DNA from: CAVQBP01 sp964448105
Lineage (GTDB): Bacteria; Bacteroidota; Ignavibacteria; Ignavibacteriales; Ignavibacteriaceae
NCBI GenBank assembly: GCA_964448105.1
Contig: CAYUVK010000119.1
Span: forward strand, 1-15,579
DNA length: 15,579 bases
Direction: 5' to 3'
The position numbers and the translations under genes are program-made. The stretch's first letter is position 1. Each line of letters opens with the position of its first letter. Under the pieces are notes generated by a model. The model saw only the letters and a program-made list of their open reading frames with translations. It did no database searches and had not been told where the DNA came from. Positions 1 through 11,000 of this stretch are shown in pieces.

Positions 1-314
1 ACAATGCCTGCTATGCGGCTTATGAGAAAAAGAAAAAAAGTAGTGATAATAATTTTTTTCCAACTTTAAGAGTATCAACAAAAAACTTAAAAGATAAAGT
101 TGAAATAAGAATAGGTGATAACGGAAACGGAATTCCCGATTCAATCAAGGGAAAAATCTTTCAGCCGTTCTTTACAACAAAACCAACAGGTGAAGGAACG
201 GGGTTGGGTTTGTCATTAAGCTATGATATCGTTACAAAAGTGCACGGCGGTGAATTGAAAGTTGAAACGAAAGAAAGTGAAGGAACTGAATTTATAATAA
301 ATTTGAATATTTAA
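1..314 (+). CDS. Sensor histidine kinase 1, C-terminal HATPase fragment (5' end outside window)
   Basis: Reading from base 3, the window opens inside the ATP-binding (HATPase_c) domain of a histidine kinase; 103 codons are visible before the TAA stop. The fragment starts in the N-box (NACYAAYEKKKK, its catalytic Asn-rich beginning lost), continues to the G1 box DNGNGIP, the F-box FQPFFTTKPTG and the G2 box GEGTGLGLSLSYDIV, and ends in the final strand (EGTEFIINLNI). These are the ATP-lid and nucleotide-binding motifs of the GHKL fold. It closely matches the same region of the four downstream kinases, especially the one at 8021-11356, with which it shares IGDNGNGIP and VHGGELKVET. It is therefore very probably the end of another propeller kinase, although its sensor part is not visible. 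The stop lies 9 bases before the next start, suggesting one transcript. Confidence 0.93.
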   Translation, partial: NACYAAYEKKKKSSDNNFFPTLRVSTKNLKDKVEIRIGDNGNGIPDSIKGKIFQPFFTTKPTGEGTGLGLSLSYDIVTKVHGGELKVETKESEGTEFIINLNI

Positions 315-323
315 GATACATTT

Positions 324-3300
324 ATGAAAAACACATTATTAAAAATCTTTTTTAGCACAACAACTATTTGTGTATTGCTCATTTTGAGTATGTCATCTAT
401 AAGCTATGCACAAAGAAACTACCTGTTTGAAAATATTTCCATTCCCCAGGGACTTTCGAATTCTACAGTCAATTATATCTTTCAGGATAGTAACGGTTTT
501 ATTTGGATTTCAACAGCCGACGGTCTTAACAGGTATGATGGAAATAATATCAAAATATTTAAAAACGACCCGAATGACTCAACTACGATACCAACTAATG
601 ATTGTTATGCCATTGCAGAGGATGCAGACGGATTTATATGGGTCGGTGTTTCAGAGAACATTATCGCAAAATACGATTCGAAAAATGAAACTTTTCAAAG
701 TTATCACATAGAAACCGCGGGTGTGACTAATATTTCAGTCTTTTATTCAGCCCTTTCCGATTCTAAAGGAAATTTATGGTTTGGATCCACATATCATGGA
801 ATGCAAAAATTCAATAAATCAAAAAATAAGGTTGAACAGGTACACCTAGATGTTTCTAATAAAAATGCTCAGTGGGGTAATATCTTTAATATAACTGAAT
901 TAAAAAATGGAAATCTCTTAGTTGCCGATTATGCAAACGGTATAAAAATGTACAATGAAAAGCTCAATTTATTTCAGCCATACTACCTAAAAGCAAATTT
1001 TAGTCCAATTGAAATGCAAGTAATTTATGAAGACATATCCGGAAATATTTGGTTTGGGGGCAAAAATAAATTAATGAAATTCTCTCCATCCTATTATACT
1101 ACTGAAGATTACAATCCATTCGCCTTATTCAAAATTCCCACAAGTTATGATAACGTCACAGGAATAGTTCAGGATCATGAGGGATATTTATGGGTAGGGA
1201 TTTATTCGCAAGGACTTTATCGAATTGATATTAACACGAAAAACATTCAGAAATTTGATTACGGTTCGGCAAATTCGGACATTGCTGCAAGAATAATTAT
1301 ACAGCAAATAATTAAGGACAAATACGGTGTTGTTTGGATTGCTACATGGGGAAATGGTCTCACAAAATTTGACCCGCTTAGAGAACCGTTTAATTTTTAT
1401 AAGTTTATAACTAAAGATGTTGCAAGTTCTAATGCAAATTTTTCAACAGTAATTGCGGGTTTACATCAGAGTAAAGAAATCACAGTAGGTACATCTGAAA
1501 AGGGTTTATTTACTTACGATCTAGAAAATCATAAGTCTGATAATTTGAATCTCAAAATTGACAAATCTAATGCTTCAGGTGGGAATATAAATATTCAGGG
1601 TCTTGCTATTGATAATGCAGGGAATAAATGGTTTGCATATAATAATCTTGGTCTGCACAAAATTGATAAGAATAATTTACTAAGCACTATTAAATCACCT
1701 CATGAAAATAAAACTACAACTTATTATATAAACTCGATAAAAATAGATTTACAGGGTAATATTTGGATGGCATCAAGACATGGATTTGAGAAATATAATC
1801 CCTCTCAAAATCAATATACGCTCTTACCTACGATTATGAATAAACCAATGAGTGAAGATCTTAAACATAAAATACATAAAATATCAGAATCTAGTGATCC
1901 AATAGCTTCAATATTAAAAGTTGGTGAGGCATCAAATTTAGACAAATCATTCTCATTGAACCACGATCAAAAAGTTTTGATAATTTGTGTTGGAGAAGGT
2001 GAAATGAATGTTGGTGTAGGTACTTCAGATGCTGGATCACTATTAAACAAAGATGGTGAAACAATTTGGTCAATGGATGATTTATTTAAAACATTTAATG
2101 ACGGAGGAGGATTTAAAAATCGAATTGCACTTGGATGTTTAAATTTGAAAAAAGGTGATTACAAAATTACATATGCAACGGATGTTGGCCATTCTTATGG
2201 AAATTGGAATGTAATTCCGCCATCAGACTCTTTGTGGTATGGAATTCAAGTTTTGAGTTTAAATGAATCTGATTATAACATCATTAATCAAATGAATGAA
2301 AAAGAAATTAACTCTGATAAGTTTATGCCTATGGAAGTAGGTACAAGTATTGAATTCAGTAAGGGGTTCTATAATGTTCTTTGGTTAGGTTCTAGACAAA
2401 GTGGATTTTTTAAATATGATTTGTCGACAGGAAATTTTAAGCAATATAATTTTGATTACAAAAGTGTTAATTCCCTAAACAATTATATTAATTGCATTTT
2501 TGAAGATAATAAAGGGATAGTCTGGATTGCGACAGCAAACAGTTTATTAAGATTTGATCCTACTACTGAAAAAATTGACAGGTACAATCAAAAAGATGGG
2601 CTGCCTTCCAATCAAATAAATTCCATCATTGAAGATCTTGAGGGAAATCTTTGGATAAATACTTCTGCCGGGTTATCCAAACTGAATATAAATGCTCCAA
2701 AGGATAAGCGGAATTTTGTTAATTTTGATACGCAAGACGGACTTCAAAGTTTCACTGCCAGCAAAGCAAGCTGGATAGGTAAAGATGGCGAGATATTTTT
2801 AGGAGGAATCGATGGGATTACTTATTTCTATCCCGGAAAAATAAATGAAGTTAAACCGGATATAGTTATTGAAGATATAAAAATTTCCGATATATCTCTC
2901 AAATCAGATTCAGCTGCGGTTAAACTGCAAAAAAGCATAATGAAAACCGATGAGTTGGATCTTTCTCACACTCAAAATAATATTTCATTTGAGTTTGCAT
3001 CCATTCATTTTTCCAGACCTGAAAAAAATAAAATAATGTATCAGCTTGAAGGCTTTAATAATAACTGGATATCCACAGATAGAAATTTTGCATCTTATAC
3101 CAATCTCAGTCCTGGTGAATATACTTTTAGAGTAAAAGGCTCAAATGGAGATGGGATCTGGAATAAAGAGGGGAAAACTATTCGAATAATTATAGCCCCG
3201 CCGTGGTGGCAAACTACTTTCGCGTATATAGGATATTTTTTCGCCTTCGGAGGATTAATATTTAGTATAGATAGATTTCAAAGAAAACGCGTAATCGAAA

Positions 3301-4175
3301 AAGAGCGTTTCTTAGCTAAAGAAAAAGAACTTGTGCAAGCTAAAGAAATTGAAAAGGCATATACTGAACTTGAAATTTCTCATAAAAATCTGAAAGCGAC
3401 TCAGACCCAGCTTATCCACGCTGAAAAAATGGCTTCACTTGGTGAGCTTACTGCAGGCATTGCACACGAGATTAAAAACCCGTTGAACTTTATCAATAAT
3501 TTTTCGGAAATTAGTAATGAATTGCTGGATGAAGTGAAAACGGAATTGCAGAATAAAAATGAAGAAGAAGTTGCTGGGTTAATAGAAGACTTAAAACAAA
3601 ATCTTGATAAAATTAATCAGCATGGCAAACGTGCCGATTCAATTGTGAAGGGAATGCTTCTTCATTCAAGAGGAACTTCCGGTGAAAAAACTTTAACTGA
3701 TATAAATGATCTTCTTGAGCAAGATGTTAATCTTGCTTATCACGGGATGAGAGCACAGAATAAAGAATTCAATATTACAATAGAAAAAGATTATGATAAA
3801 ACTTTAGAAAAGATAAATGTAGTTCCGCAGGATATAAGCAGAGTATTTTTAAATATAATTAATAATGCCTGCTATGCAGCTTATGATAAAAAGAAGAAAA
3901 GCGGCGATGATTTTAATCCTGTCCTTAAAGTCTCAACAAAAAAATTGAATGGAAAAGCTGAAATACTTATTCGTGACAATGGCAGCGGAATACCCGGTAA
4001 AATAAAGGACAAACTCTTTAATCCTTTCTTCACAACCAAACCTACGGGTGAAGGCACCGGACTCGGTTTATCACTAAGTTATGACATAGTAGTAAAACAA
4101 CATGCGGGTAAAATTACATTTGAGAGTGAGGAAGGTAAATACACTGAGTTTATAATTACTATACCTAAATCTTAA
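324..4175 (+). CDS. Membrane sensor histidine kinase 2: 14-blade reg_prop double propeller, Y_Y_Y, TM, HisKA, HATPase
   Basis: The 1283-residue protein starts with a signal peptide (about 1-30, ending SYAQ), which supports ATG 324; no clear ribosome binding site precedes it. Two seven-bladed propellers follow, with blade motifs of the D-x-x-G-x-[IL]-W-[IV] type at Trp61, 106, 152, 243, 290, 338, 436, 481, 687, 734 and 777, plus degenerate blades near 198, 387 and 825. The regular 46-residue spacing is broken between Trp481 and Trp687 by an extra domain. A Y_Y_Y domain spans about 845-957 and a single membrane helix about 966-985. After a short coiled coil come HisKA (phospho-acceptor His1048 in AHEIKNPLN) and HATPase (N-box Asn1177-Asn1181, G1 Asp1218, intact G2). 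There is no receiver or HTH domain, so it should sense a periplasmic signal and pass phosphate to a separate regulator. Propellers of this class bind glycans in Bacteroides; the ligand here is unknown. Confidence 0.95.
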   Translation: MKNTLLKIFFSTTTICVLLILSMSSISYAQRNYLFENISIPQGLSNSTVNYIFQDSNGFIWISTADGLNRYDGNNIKIFKNDPNDSTTIPTNDCYAIAEDADGFIWVGVSENIIAKYDSKNETFQSYHIETAGVTNISVFYSALSDSKGNLWFGSTYHGMQKFNKSKNKVEQVHLDVSNKNAQWGNIFNITELKNGNLLVADYANGIKMYNEKLNLFQPYYLKANFSPIEMQVIYEDISGNIWFGGKNKLMKFSPSYYTTEDYNPFALFKIPTSYDNVTGIVQDHEGYLWVGIYSQGLYRIDINTKNIQKFDYGSANSDIAARIIIQQIIKDKYGVVWIATWGNGLTKFDPLREPFNFYKFITKDVASSNANFSTVIAGLHQSKEITVGTSEKGLFTYDLENHKSDNLNLKIDKSNASGGNINIQGLAIDNAGNKWFAYNNLGLHKIDKNNLLSTIKSPHENKTTTYYINSIKIDLQGNIWMASRHGFEKYNPSQNQYTLLPTIMNKPMSEDLKHKIHKISESSDPIASILKVGEASNLDKSFSLNHDQKVLIICVGEGEMNVGVGTSDAGSLLNKDGETIWSMDDLFKTFNDGGGFKNRIALGCLNLKKGDYKITYATDVGHSYGNWNVIPPSDSLWYGIQVLSLNESDYNIINQMNEKEINSDKFMPMEVGTSIEFSKGFYNVLWLGSRQSGFFKYDLSTGNFKQYNFDYKSVNSLNNYINCIFEDNKGIVWIATANSLLRFDPTTEKIDRYNQKDGLPSNQINSIIEDLEGNLWINTSAGLSKLNINAPKDKRNFVNFDTQDGLQSFTASKASWIGKDGEIFLGGIDGITYFYPGKINEVKPDIVIEDIKISDISLKSDSAAVKLQKSIMKTDELDLSHTQNNISFEFASIHFSRPEKNKIMYQLEGFNNNWISTDRNFASYTNLSPGEYTFRVKGSNGDGIWNKEGKTIRIIIAPPWWQTTFAYIGYFFAFGGLIFSIDRFQRKRVIEKERFLAKEKELVQAKEIEKAYTELEISHKNLKATQTQLIHAEKMASLGELTAGIAHEIKNPLNFINNFSEISNELLDEVKTELQNKNEEEVAGLIEDLKQNLDKINQHGKRADSIVKGMLLHSRGTSGEKTLTDINDLLEQDVNLAYHGMRAQNKEFNITIEKDYDKTLEKINVVPQDISRVFLNIINNACYAAYDKKKKSGDDFNPVLKVSTKKLNGKAEILIRDNGSGIPGKIKDKLFNPFFTTKPTGEGTGLGLSLSYDIVVKQHAGKITFESEEGKYTEFIITIPKS
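1836..2363 (+). other. Extra domain inserted between propeller blades 10 and 11 of kinase 2
   Basis: Residues about 505-680 interrupt the otherwise regular blade spacing of the second propeller. The stretch has no reg_prop motif and looks like a compact beta-rich domain. It has a conserved-looking core: IWSMDD, then GGGFKNR, then LKKGDYKITYATD, then HSYGNWN, then PPSDSLWYGIQ. I recall similar strings (GG-x-x-KNR, HS[YF]G-x-WN, PP-x-D) in other FCB-group proteins but cannot name a domain family for them. The reading frame is open throughout, and blades resume cleanly at VLWLGSRQSGFFKYD, so it is an integral insertion and not a frameshift artefact. It may add a second ligand-binding surface in the periplasm (inference). 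Confidence 0.75.
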
Positions 4176-4203
4176 TTTCAAAAATATTTACATAATTTCT
4201 AAA

Positions 4204-7200
4204 ATGGTTCAAATAAGATTATATAATATTCTGTTTACGTTGCTATTTTTCTCCTTTTTATCAGTATCATTCGGGCAAACCGTAAACTATAAATACCGGG
4301 AAATTGGTCAGCCATTAATTAAATACTATAGCCCGAAAGAATATAAGTTGTCCTCTGCAAATTGGTGCGTACTTCAGGACAAGCGTGGTGTTATTTATTT
4401 CGGAAATGAAAATGGAATATTAGAATTTGACGGAACTTCGTGGCGGGTAATAAAAACGCCATATAATTTATCAGTTCGCTCATTAGCAATGGATGATAGC
4501 GGCAGGATATACGTTTGTGCGTCATCTGATTATGGTTATCTCAATCCTGATTCTACAGGGCAATTGAAGTTTAAATCGTTACTTCCTTATCTCAATAAAA
4601 AATACCGCGATTTTGGTGAAATGTGGGATGTTATCACTTCTCATAAAGTAGTGTATTTTAAGACAAAAGATAAAATCTTCAGATGGAATGGAAGCAATAT
4701 AAAAATCCTGGATTCGGTTTTTTCCTTCAGGTTATATAAGGTTAATGATAAAATTTATACGAGGAATGACGGTACGGGATTAATGATGATCGAAGGTGAT
4801 TCTTTAAAGCTTATGCCTGACGGTAAATATTTCTCTAAGACCGGCGTTTTCGATATGCTGCCTTTCAAGGAGGGGAACTCAAATAATAAAAATGGAATTC
4901 TGGTTACTACAAATTATAGTGGTTTGTTTTTATCCGGCGGTGATAAATTCTCTCCATTTAAAACTGAGGTAGACTCATTATTAAAGAATAGCCAGGTTTA
5001 TAATTCCTGCATTACAGCAGATGGGAATTTCGCTTTCGCTACTCAGCGGGGTGGTGTTATAATTATTGATCACAAAGGACATTTGCTTAACATTATTGAT
5101 GAAAATTCAGGTTTACCAACAAATGCTATTTATGATATTTACCCGGATAAACAGGGTGGTTTATGGTTGGCAACAAATAATGGAATTGTACATTGTGAAA
5201 CTCCTTCGCCTTTATCAATCTTACCCAAGAAAGGTTCATTGAAGTATCCTTTATACTCAATGTTACGCTTTAACGGTAAATTTTATGTTACTAATGATTT
5301 TGGTGTAATTTATTTAGACAAAGGAAGTGATTCTTTTAAATTAGTAAAAGGTATTAATAAACCCGGGTACATTTTATTAGATTATAAAGGGATTCTCTTT
5401 GCCGGAACTAATTGGGGACTTACAATAATTGAGAATGATAAATTAAAGAAAACACTAATTGATAATTCAACTAATTGGATATTGCCTTCCAAATTTTTTC
5501 ATGGAAGGATATATGTTGCACATGGAGGTGGGCTGTCAATACTTCAGCAGCAAAAAAAGAAAAAGGAATTTGATATCTATAAAACAAATTTTGATGAAGA
5601 ATTGGTTTCCATAGTTGAAGATAAAGACAGTAGCTTATGGCTCAAAAGTCTTGATGGAGGAATAATTCATGTTACAGATAGGATGGATAATCTTTTAACC
5701 GGGCAAAAAAATAAATTACATTATCAACGTTATCCTAAAGAAAGGCTGCCTGGTTATAAATGGAGCTTATATGATATTCAAGACAAAATACTGCTTGCAA
5801 CAGATAAAGGGTTATTTCGATTTGACAATTCATTAAAAAAATTTGTACCGGATTCAACACTTGGCCCGGTGTTAGCTGATTCAACCAATTCTATTCTAAA
5901 CATTATAAAAGGGAATAATAGCGATTTATGGATTTTAGCAAATGTGAACGGTATTGACGAACTTGGTAAAGCAATACTGCAAAAAAATGGGCAATATGTT
6001 TGGCAACCTATCCCGGTTTTTAGGAGATTAGATTTAAATAGCATTACTGCTATGTATACTGAATCTGATTCTATTACAAAGAAAGAAACACTCTGGATAA
6101 GTACAGATGAAGAACTGGTACATTATAATTCTCTTATCAAAAAAGATATTAAAATAAAATACTCAAGTTTGATAAGGAAAGTTGGAGTTGGTAACGATTC
6201 GATTATTTATGGAGGTGCAAAACCAACTGGCTTTCAAGATAAAAAAATAATCCTTCCCTTTAGCAGAAACGATGTAAGTTTTAGTGTTTCGGCAGCTACT
6301 TTTGATAAACCTGAAGCAACCCTTTACCAGTATTATCTTGAGGGAAATGATGACAGATGGTCGCAATGGACAACAGAACCAAAAAAGGAATATACCAACC
6401 TTTCGAGCGGTGATTACAAATTTCATGTCCGGGCAAAAAACGTATACGGAATTGTAAGTCAGGAAGATACATACTTATTTACAGTTTTACAAGCCTGGTA
6501 TTTATCGTGGTGGGCGTATATCATTTATGCGCTGTTGTTTATTCTTGGAATTTTCATAACCGACAGGATAATGCGCCGCCGTATTATTCGAAAGGAACAG
6601 GAAAGGGCAAAACTCCATGAAGCGGAGCTAATTAAAAAACAGGCAGAAGAACTTGAAACGGTTGATAAATTGGTGCGGATAATTAATAATGCGGAAGATA
6701 TTGATACTCTTTTCAATTCGCTTTTGGTACAAACAGTAAGCTTTATTCCAAAGGCGGAAAAAGCTGCAGTGTTTCTACTTGATCATACTGATAACATGTT
6801 TCATATCGCATTCACTCTCGGGTATAACGTTGATGCTCTTAAATCTGTCGCTTTCGAACCTGATGAATTGAAGAAAAGATATACGGAAAATTCTGATGAG
6901 ATAGAAAAAGATATTTATATAATCAGCAGGACTGAAAAACTGTTTGGTGATGAAAAATTAACTGGTATAAGTAAAGCAAAATCAATGCTTATAATGGCAG
7001 TTGAATGGGATAATAAGTTAGAATCATATGTGGTATTTGATAGTTTCGCAGAAAAGGATGTTTTTGATCCCTCCACAGCCAGGATTTTAAATAGGTTCAG
7101 AGAACACGCCGTATCGGCAATATCTAAAGCTCAATCCATCAAGATGCTGCAGGAAAAGAATAATGAAATTATAAAAACGCAGGAACAGCTTATCACACAG

Positions 7201-7971
7201 CAGAAGTTAGCATCGTTAGGATCATTAACCGCGGGGATAGCTCATGAGATTAAAAATCCTCTCAACTTTGTAAATAATTTTGCACTTCTATCAACCGAAA
7301 TGATTGATGATTTATCCGAGGTTATGGAGAGAGACAATCCGGCATTAGAGAAAGAAAAATATTTGGAAATGAAGGAAATAATCGGCAATCTAAAAATTAA
7401 CCTTGAAAAGATTAATAATCATGGAATTCGCGCAGATAATATAGTAAAGGGAATGCTCCTTCATTCAAGAGGAAGTTCCGGTGTGAAAATGTTAACCGAT
7501 ATAAATGATCTGCTTGATCAATATGTTGATCTTGCCTTTCATGGAATGCGGGCACAGGATAAGGATTTCAATATCACAATAGAAAAAGATTATGATAAAA
7601 CTTTAGAAAAAATAAAAGTTGTTCCTCAGGATATGAGTAGAGTATTTCTTAATATAATTAATAATGCATGCTATGCGGCAAATGAAAAGAAGCGAAAGAA
7701 TGGAAATAATTTTTTCCCAACACTTAAAGTCTCTACTAAAAATTTGCAAGACAACGTTGAAATCCGAATAAGAGATAATGGAAATGGAATCCCTGCTGAT
7801 CTTATTGATAAAATATTCCAGCCGTTCTTCACGACTAAACCAACTGGTGAAGGCACTGGTTTAGGTTTGTCGCTAAGTTATGATATTGTAACAAAAGTGC
7901 ACGGCGGAACAATAACATTGGACAGTAAAGAAGGTGAAGGATCAACCTTTACTGTAACACTTCCGAAATAA
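4204..7971 (+). CDS. Membrane sensor histidine kinase 3: divergent propeller, Y_Y_Y, TM, GAF, HisKA, HATPase
   Basis: A protein of 1255 residues. The signal peptide covers about 1-25 (ending SFGQ) and fixes the ATG start, 28 bases after the previous stop. The periplasmic part (about 26-670) is a propeller of the divergent kind opening with YSPKEYKLSSANW and QDKRGVIYFGNENG; only a few blades show a clear reg_prop motif, such as DKQGGLWLATNNGIV. A Y_Y_Y domain follows (about 680-763, with LEGNDDRWSQW and EYTNLSSGDYKF), then one membrane helix (about 770-786). On the cytoplasmic side a GAF-like domain occupies about 820-980, followed by HisKA (His1014) and HATPase (N-box Asn1150-Asn1154, G1 Asp1191, intact G2). 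All catalytic motifs are present. The GAF domain could add an internal small-molecule or redox input; its ligand cannot be read from the sequence. No receiver domain is attached. Confidence 0.94.
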   Translation: MVQIRLYNILFTLLFFSFLSVSFGQTVNYKYREIGQPLIKYYSPKEYKLSSANWCVLQDKRGVIYFGNENGILEFDGTSWRVIKTPYNLSVRSLAMDDSGRIYVCASSDYGYLNPDSTGQLKFKSLLPYLNKKYRDFGEMWDVITSHKVVYFKTKDKIFRWNGSNIKILDSVFSFRLYKVNDKIYTRNDGTGLMMIEGDSLKLMPDGKYFSKTGVFDMLPFKEGNSNNKNGILVTTNYSGLFLSGGDKFSPFKTEVDSLLKNSQVYNSCITADGNFAFATQRGGVIIIDHKGHLLNIIDENSGLPTNAIYDIYPDKQGGLWLATNNGIVHCETPSPLSILPKKGSLKYPLYSMLRFNGKFYVTNDFGVIYLDKGSDSFKLVKGINKPGYILLDYKGILFAGTNWGLTIIENDKLKKTLIDNSTNWILPSKFFHGRIYVAHGGGLSILQQQKKKKEFDIYKTNFDEELVSIVEDKDSSLWLKSLDGGIIHVTDRMDNLLTGQKNKLHYQRYPKERLPGYKWSLYDIQDKILLATDKGLFRFDNSLKKFVPDSTLGPVLADSTNSILNIIKGNNSDLWILANVNGIDELGKAILQKNGQYVWQPIPVFRRLDLNSITAMYTESDSITKKETLWISTDEELVHYNSLIKKDIKIKYSSLIRKVGVGNDSIIYGGAKPTGFQDKKIILPFSRNDVSFSVSAATFDKPEATLYQYYLEGNDDRWSQWTTEPKKEYTNLSSGDYKFHVRAKNVYGIVSQEDTYLFTVLQAWYLSWWAYIIYALLFILGIFITDRIMRRRIIRKEQERAKLHEAELIKKQAEELETVDKLVRIINNAEDIDTLFNSLLVQTVSFIPKAEKAAVFLLDHTDNMFHIAFTLGYNVDALKSVAFEPDELKKRYTENSDEIEKDIYIISRTEKLFGDEKLTGISKAKSMLIMAVEWDNKLESYVVFDSFAEKDVFDPSTARILNRFREHAVSAISKAQSIKMLQEKNNEIIKTQEQLITQQKLASLGSLTAGIAHEIKNPLNFVNNFALLSTEMIDDLSEVMERDNPALEKEKYLEMKEIIGNLKINLEKINNHGIRADNIVKGMLLHSRGSSGVKMLTDINDLLDQYVDLAFHGMRAQDKDFNITIEKDYDKTLEKIKVVPQDMSRVFLNIINNACYAANEKKRKNGNNFFPTLKVSTKNLQDNVEIRIRDNGNGIPADLIDKIFQPFFTTKPTGEGTGLGLSLSYDIVTKVHGGTITLDSKEGEGSTFTVTLPK

Positions 7972-8020
7972 CCGAAATGGTTATATAATTGCTTAATGAT
8001 CAGGATATAAAAGCAGCTTA

Positions 8021-11000
8021 ATGAAACATATAACAAGTACAAATTATTTTAGAAAAATTCCAAACTCTAACAGTATGTTAATTTTTTTAATTGCTCTTTT
8101 AATTCAATTGCCTTTACACAGCCAAAATAAACAGGAAAGCGGCTACCCCCTAATTAGTAATTATTTACCAAATGAGTATGGTGCCAACCAACAAATATGG
8201 ACCATCATTCAGGATAAAAGAGGTATAATGTATTTTGGGAACCAAAAAGGACTCCTTGAGTTTGACGGCGCTGCCTGGAGGCTTTACCCGATGCCGAATA
8301 AATCGGTTGTTAGGTCTTTAGCCAACGGTGAAGACGGGAAAATATATGCTGGTGCACAAGGTGATTTAGGATATTTTCTGTCCGATTCCTTAGGCAGATT
8401 AACATTTTACTCGTTAATGGATTTTGTCCCAAAAAATAAGCGAGATTTCTCCGATGTTTGGAATACTTTTGTTAGTAAAGGTAAAGTATATTTTAATGCA
8501 GCCAAATATATTCTTATATGGGATATTCAAAATAAAAGATTTAAAATTATTCAAGGTCAAAACGCTTCTCATGTAATGTTTATGGTTAACGGAACAATAT
8601 ATGTGCGGGAATTTGGAAAGGGGCTTGAGGTTCTAAAAGATGATTCATTATTTCTTTTGAATGGAGGCCAAAAATTTTCAGATGAAAGAATATATGTAAT
8701 GCTTCCATTTCCCTGCGAAGAAGGAATAACCTTAATTGTTACCCGTACAATGGGATTATTTAAGTATGACGGATATAATTTTATTCCCTTTAAAACAGAG
8801 GCGGATAAATTTATAAAAGAAAATTTAATTTATTTTCCAGGGGCAATACTTTCCGATGAAAATATTTTATTGGGAACAATGAACGGCGGAGCCTTAGTTA
8901 TTGACACTACCGGGAAAGAAGTTAGCATTTACAACACAAAAAGCGGCGTTTCAAGTAATACCATTTATTTCACATTGCAGGACAGGTCGGGAGCAATTTG
9001 GCTTGCTACGGGTAACGGAATATCGAGAATAAGCTATACCTCTCCCATAAGTTATTTTGATTCAAGGAATAACTTTTCAGCACTACCAAATGATATTATC
9101 CGTCATAATGGAATTATTTACACTGCAACAAATAATGGCGTTTATTTTTTAGACCCGCAGACTTCAAATTTTCATCTTTTAAAGAACAGTAATAATCAGG
9201 CGTTTACTTTTCTTGAGAGTAGTAACGAATTACTAGTGGGAACATTTAATGGTTTATTTAAGGTCGATAGGGATAAATTATCCGTTATCAGAAAAACAGT
9301 CGGCAATGAATATATTGTTCATGCACTTAAACAATCTCAAATAAATCATGATAGAATTTATGTAGGTGCTATTGGTTTATGGTCGGTATTAAAAAGCAGG
9401 AATGGCTGGAGCGATGAAGGACAAATTCTCGATATTACAGATGTAGTGAATTCAATAGTTGAAGAAAAAGACGGCAAGCTTTGGATAGGGACAAATGCAT
9501 CCGGTATATTTAGGATTACATTTCGTAAAAACAGTAAAGGAAATATAATTATAACTAAACCGGTTATTGAGCATTTTGATCAAGCAAATGGACTGCAAAG
9601 TGGCCAGATGTGGGTTGACAGGTTTAACGGCGAAACTTATTTCTCTTCTGCCGATAGCATCTATAAATTTGATGAAAACAGGAAAATATTTTATTCCGAT
9701 GTTTCGGATAAAATTATTTCTGCTTGTGTTAATATACTCGATCATAAAAGTTTGATTGTCTTTCAACAAGATAGTTTAAGCCGGTTATGGATGGGAACTG
9801 AACGAACAATGACGATGGGTCTGCTTCAATCGGATGATACATATAAATGGGTAACTGCACCATTTAAAAGATTTTCAGATGAACAGATAAATAAAGTCTA
9901 TGTGGAAAGTGCCAATATTGTGTGGTTCCTTGCTTCTTCCAGTATTATTAGATATGATTTTACAAAGAAAAATTTAAATAATACCGATTATTCCGCCCTT
10001 GTACGGAAAGTTGAAATTGGCGCTGATTCAACAATATATTTCGGAGGAAAATTAAATACTCTTACAGTCCCGTTAATAACATACAATAACAACTCCATAA
10101 AATTTAGATATTCTGCAACAAGCTACGAAGGCAAAAACACAAATAAGTTCAAGACATTCCTTGAAGGCTTTGACAAGAGCTGGTCTTCATGGTCAACCGA
10201 AAATACAAAAGAATATACAAACCTCCCTCCCGGTAAATATACATTTAAAGTAAACGCATTAAACATTCTGGGTATAGAAAGCAGCACAGGAACCTATTCA
10301 TTCGAAATATTACCACCGTGGTACAGAACGTGGTGGGCTTATATATTTTATGTGCTGGCTTTAGCTGCCGGAATCTTTGCAGTGGATCGCACTCAACGAC
10401 GCTACCTTGTAAAAAAAGAACGCGAACGGGCGGAAAACGAGCGCAAAACACAGGAACTTGAGCATGCTAAAGAAATTGAAAAGGCATATACAGAACTTAA
10501 GTCTACTCAAGCGCAACTTATCCATTCCGAAAAAATGGCTTCGCTTGGTGAACTTACTGCAGGTATAGCACACGAGATAAAAAATCCGCTAAACTTTGTA
10601 AATAATTTTTCTGAAATAAGTAAAGAACTGCTGGACGAGATGGAAGAAGAATTACAGAATAACAATAAAGCAGAAGCTATCGAAATAGTAGGAAATCTAA
10701 GACAAAATCTTGATAAAATAAACCAGCATGGCAAACGTGCAGATTCAATCGTTAAGGGAATGCTGCTTCATTCAAGAGGATCATCGGGTGAGAAAACATT
10801 AACAGATATAAATGATCTTCTGGATCAGTATGTCACTTTAGCTTATCATGGTATGAGGGCACAAAATAAAGAATTCAACATTACGATAGAAAAAGATTAT
10901 GATGAAACTTTAGAAAAAATAAATGTTGTTCCGCAGGATATAGGCCGAGTATTCTTAAATATAATTAATAATGCCTGTTATGCCGCTTATGATAGAAAGA

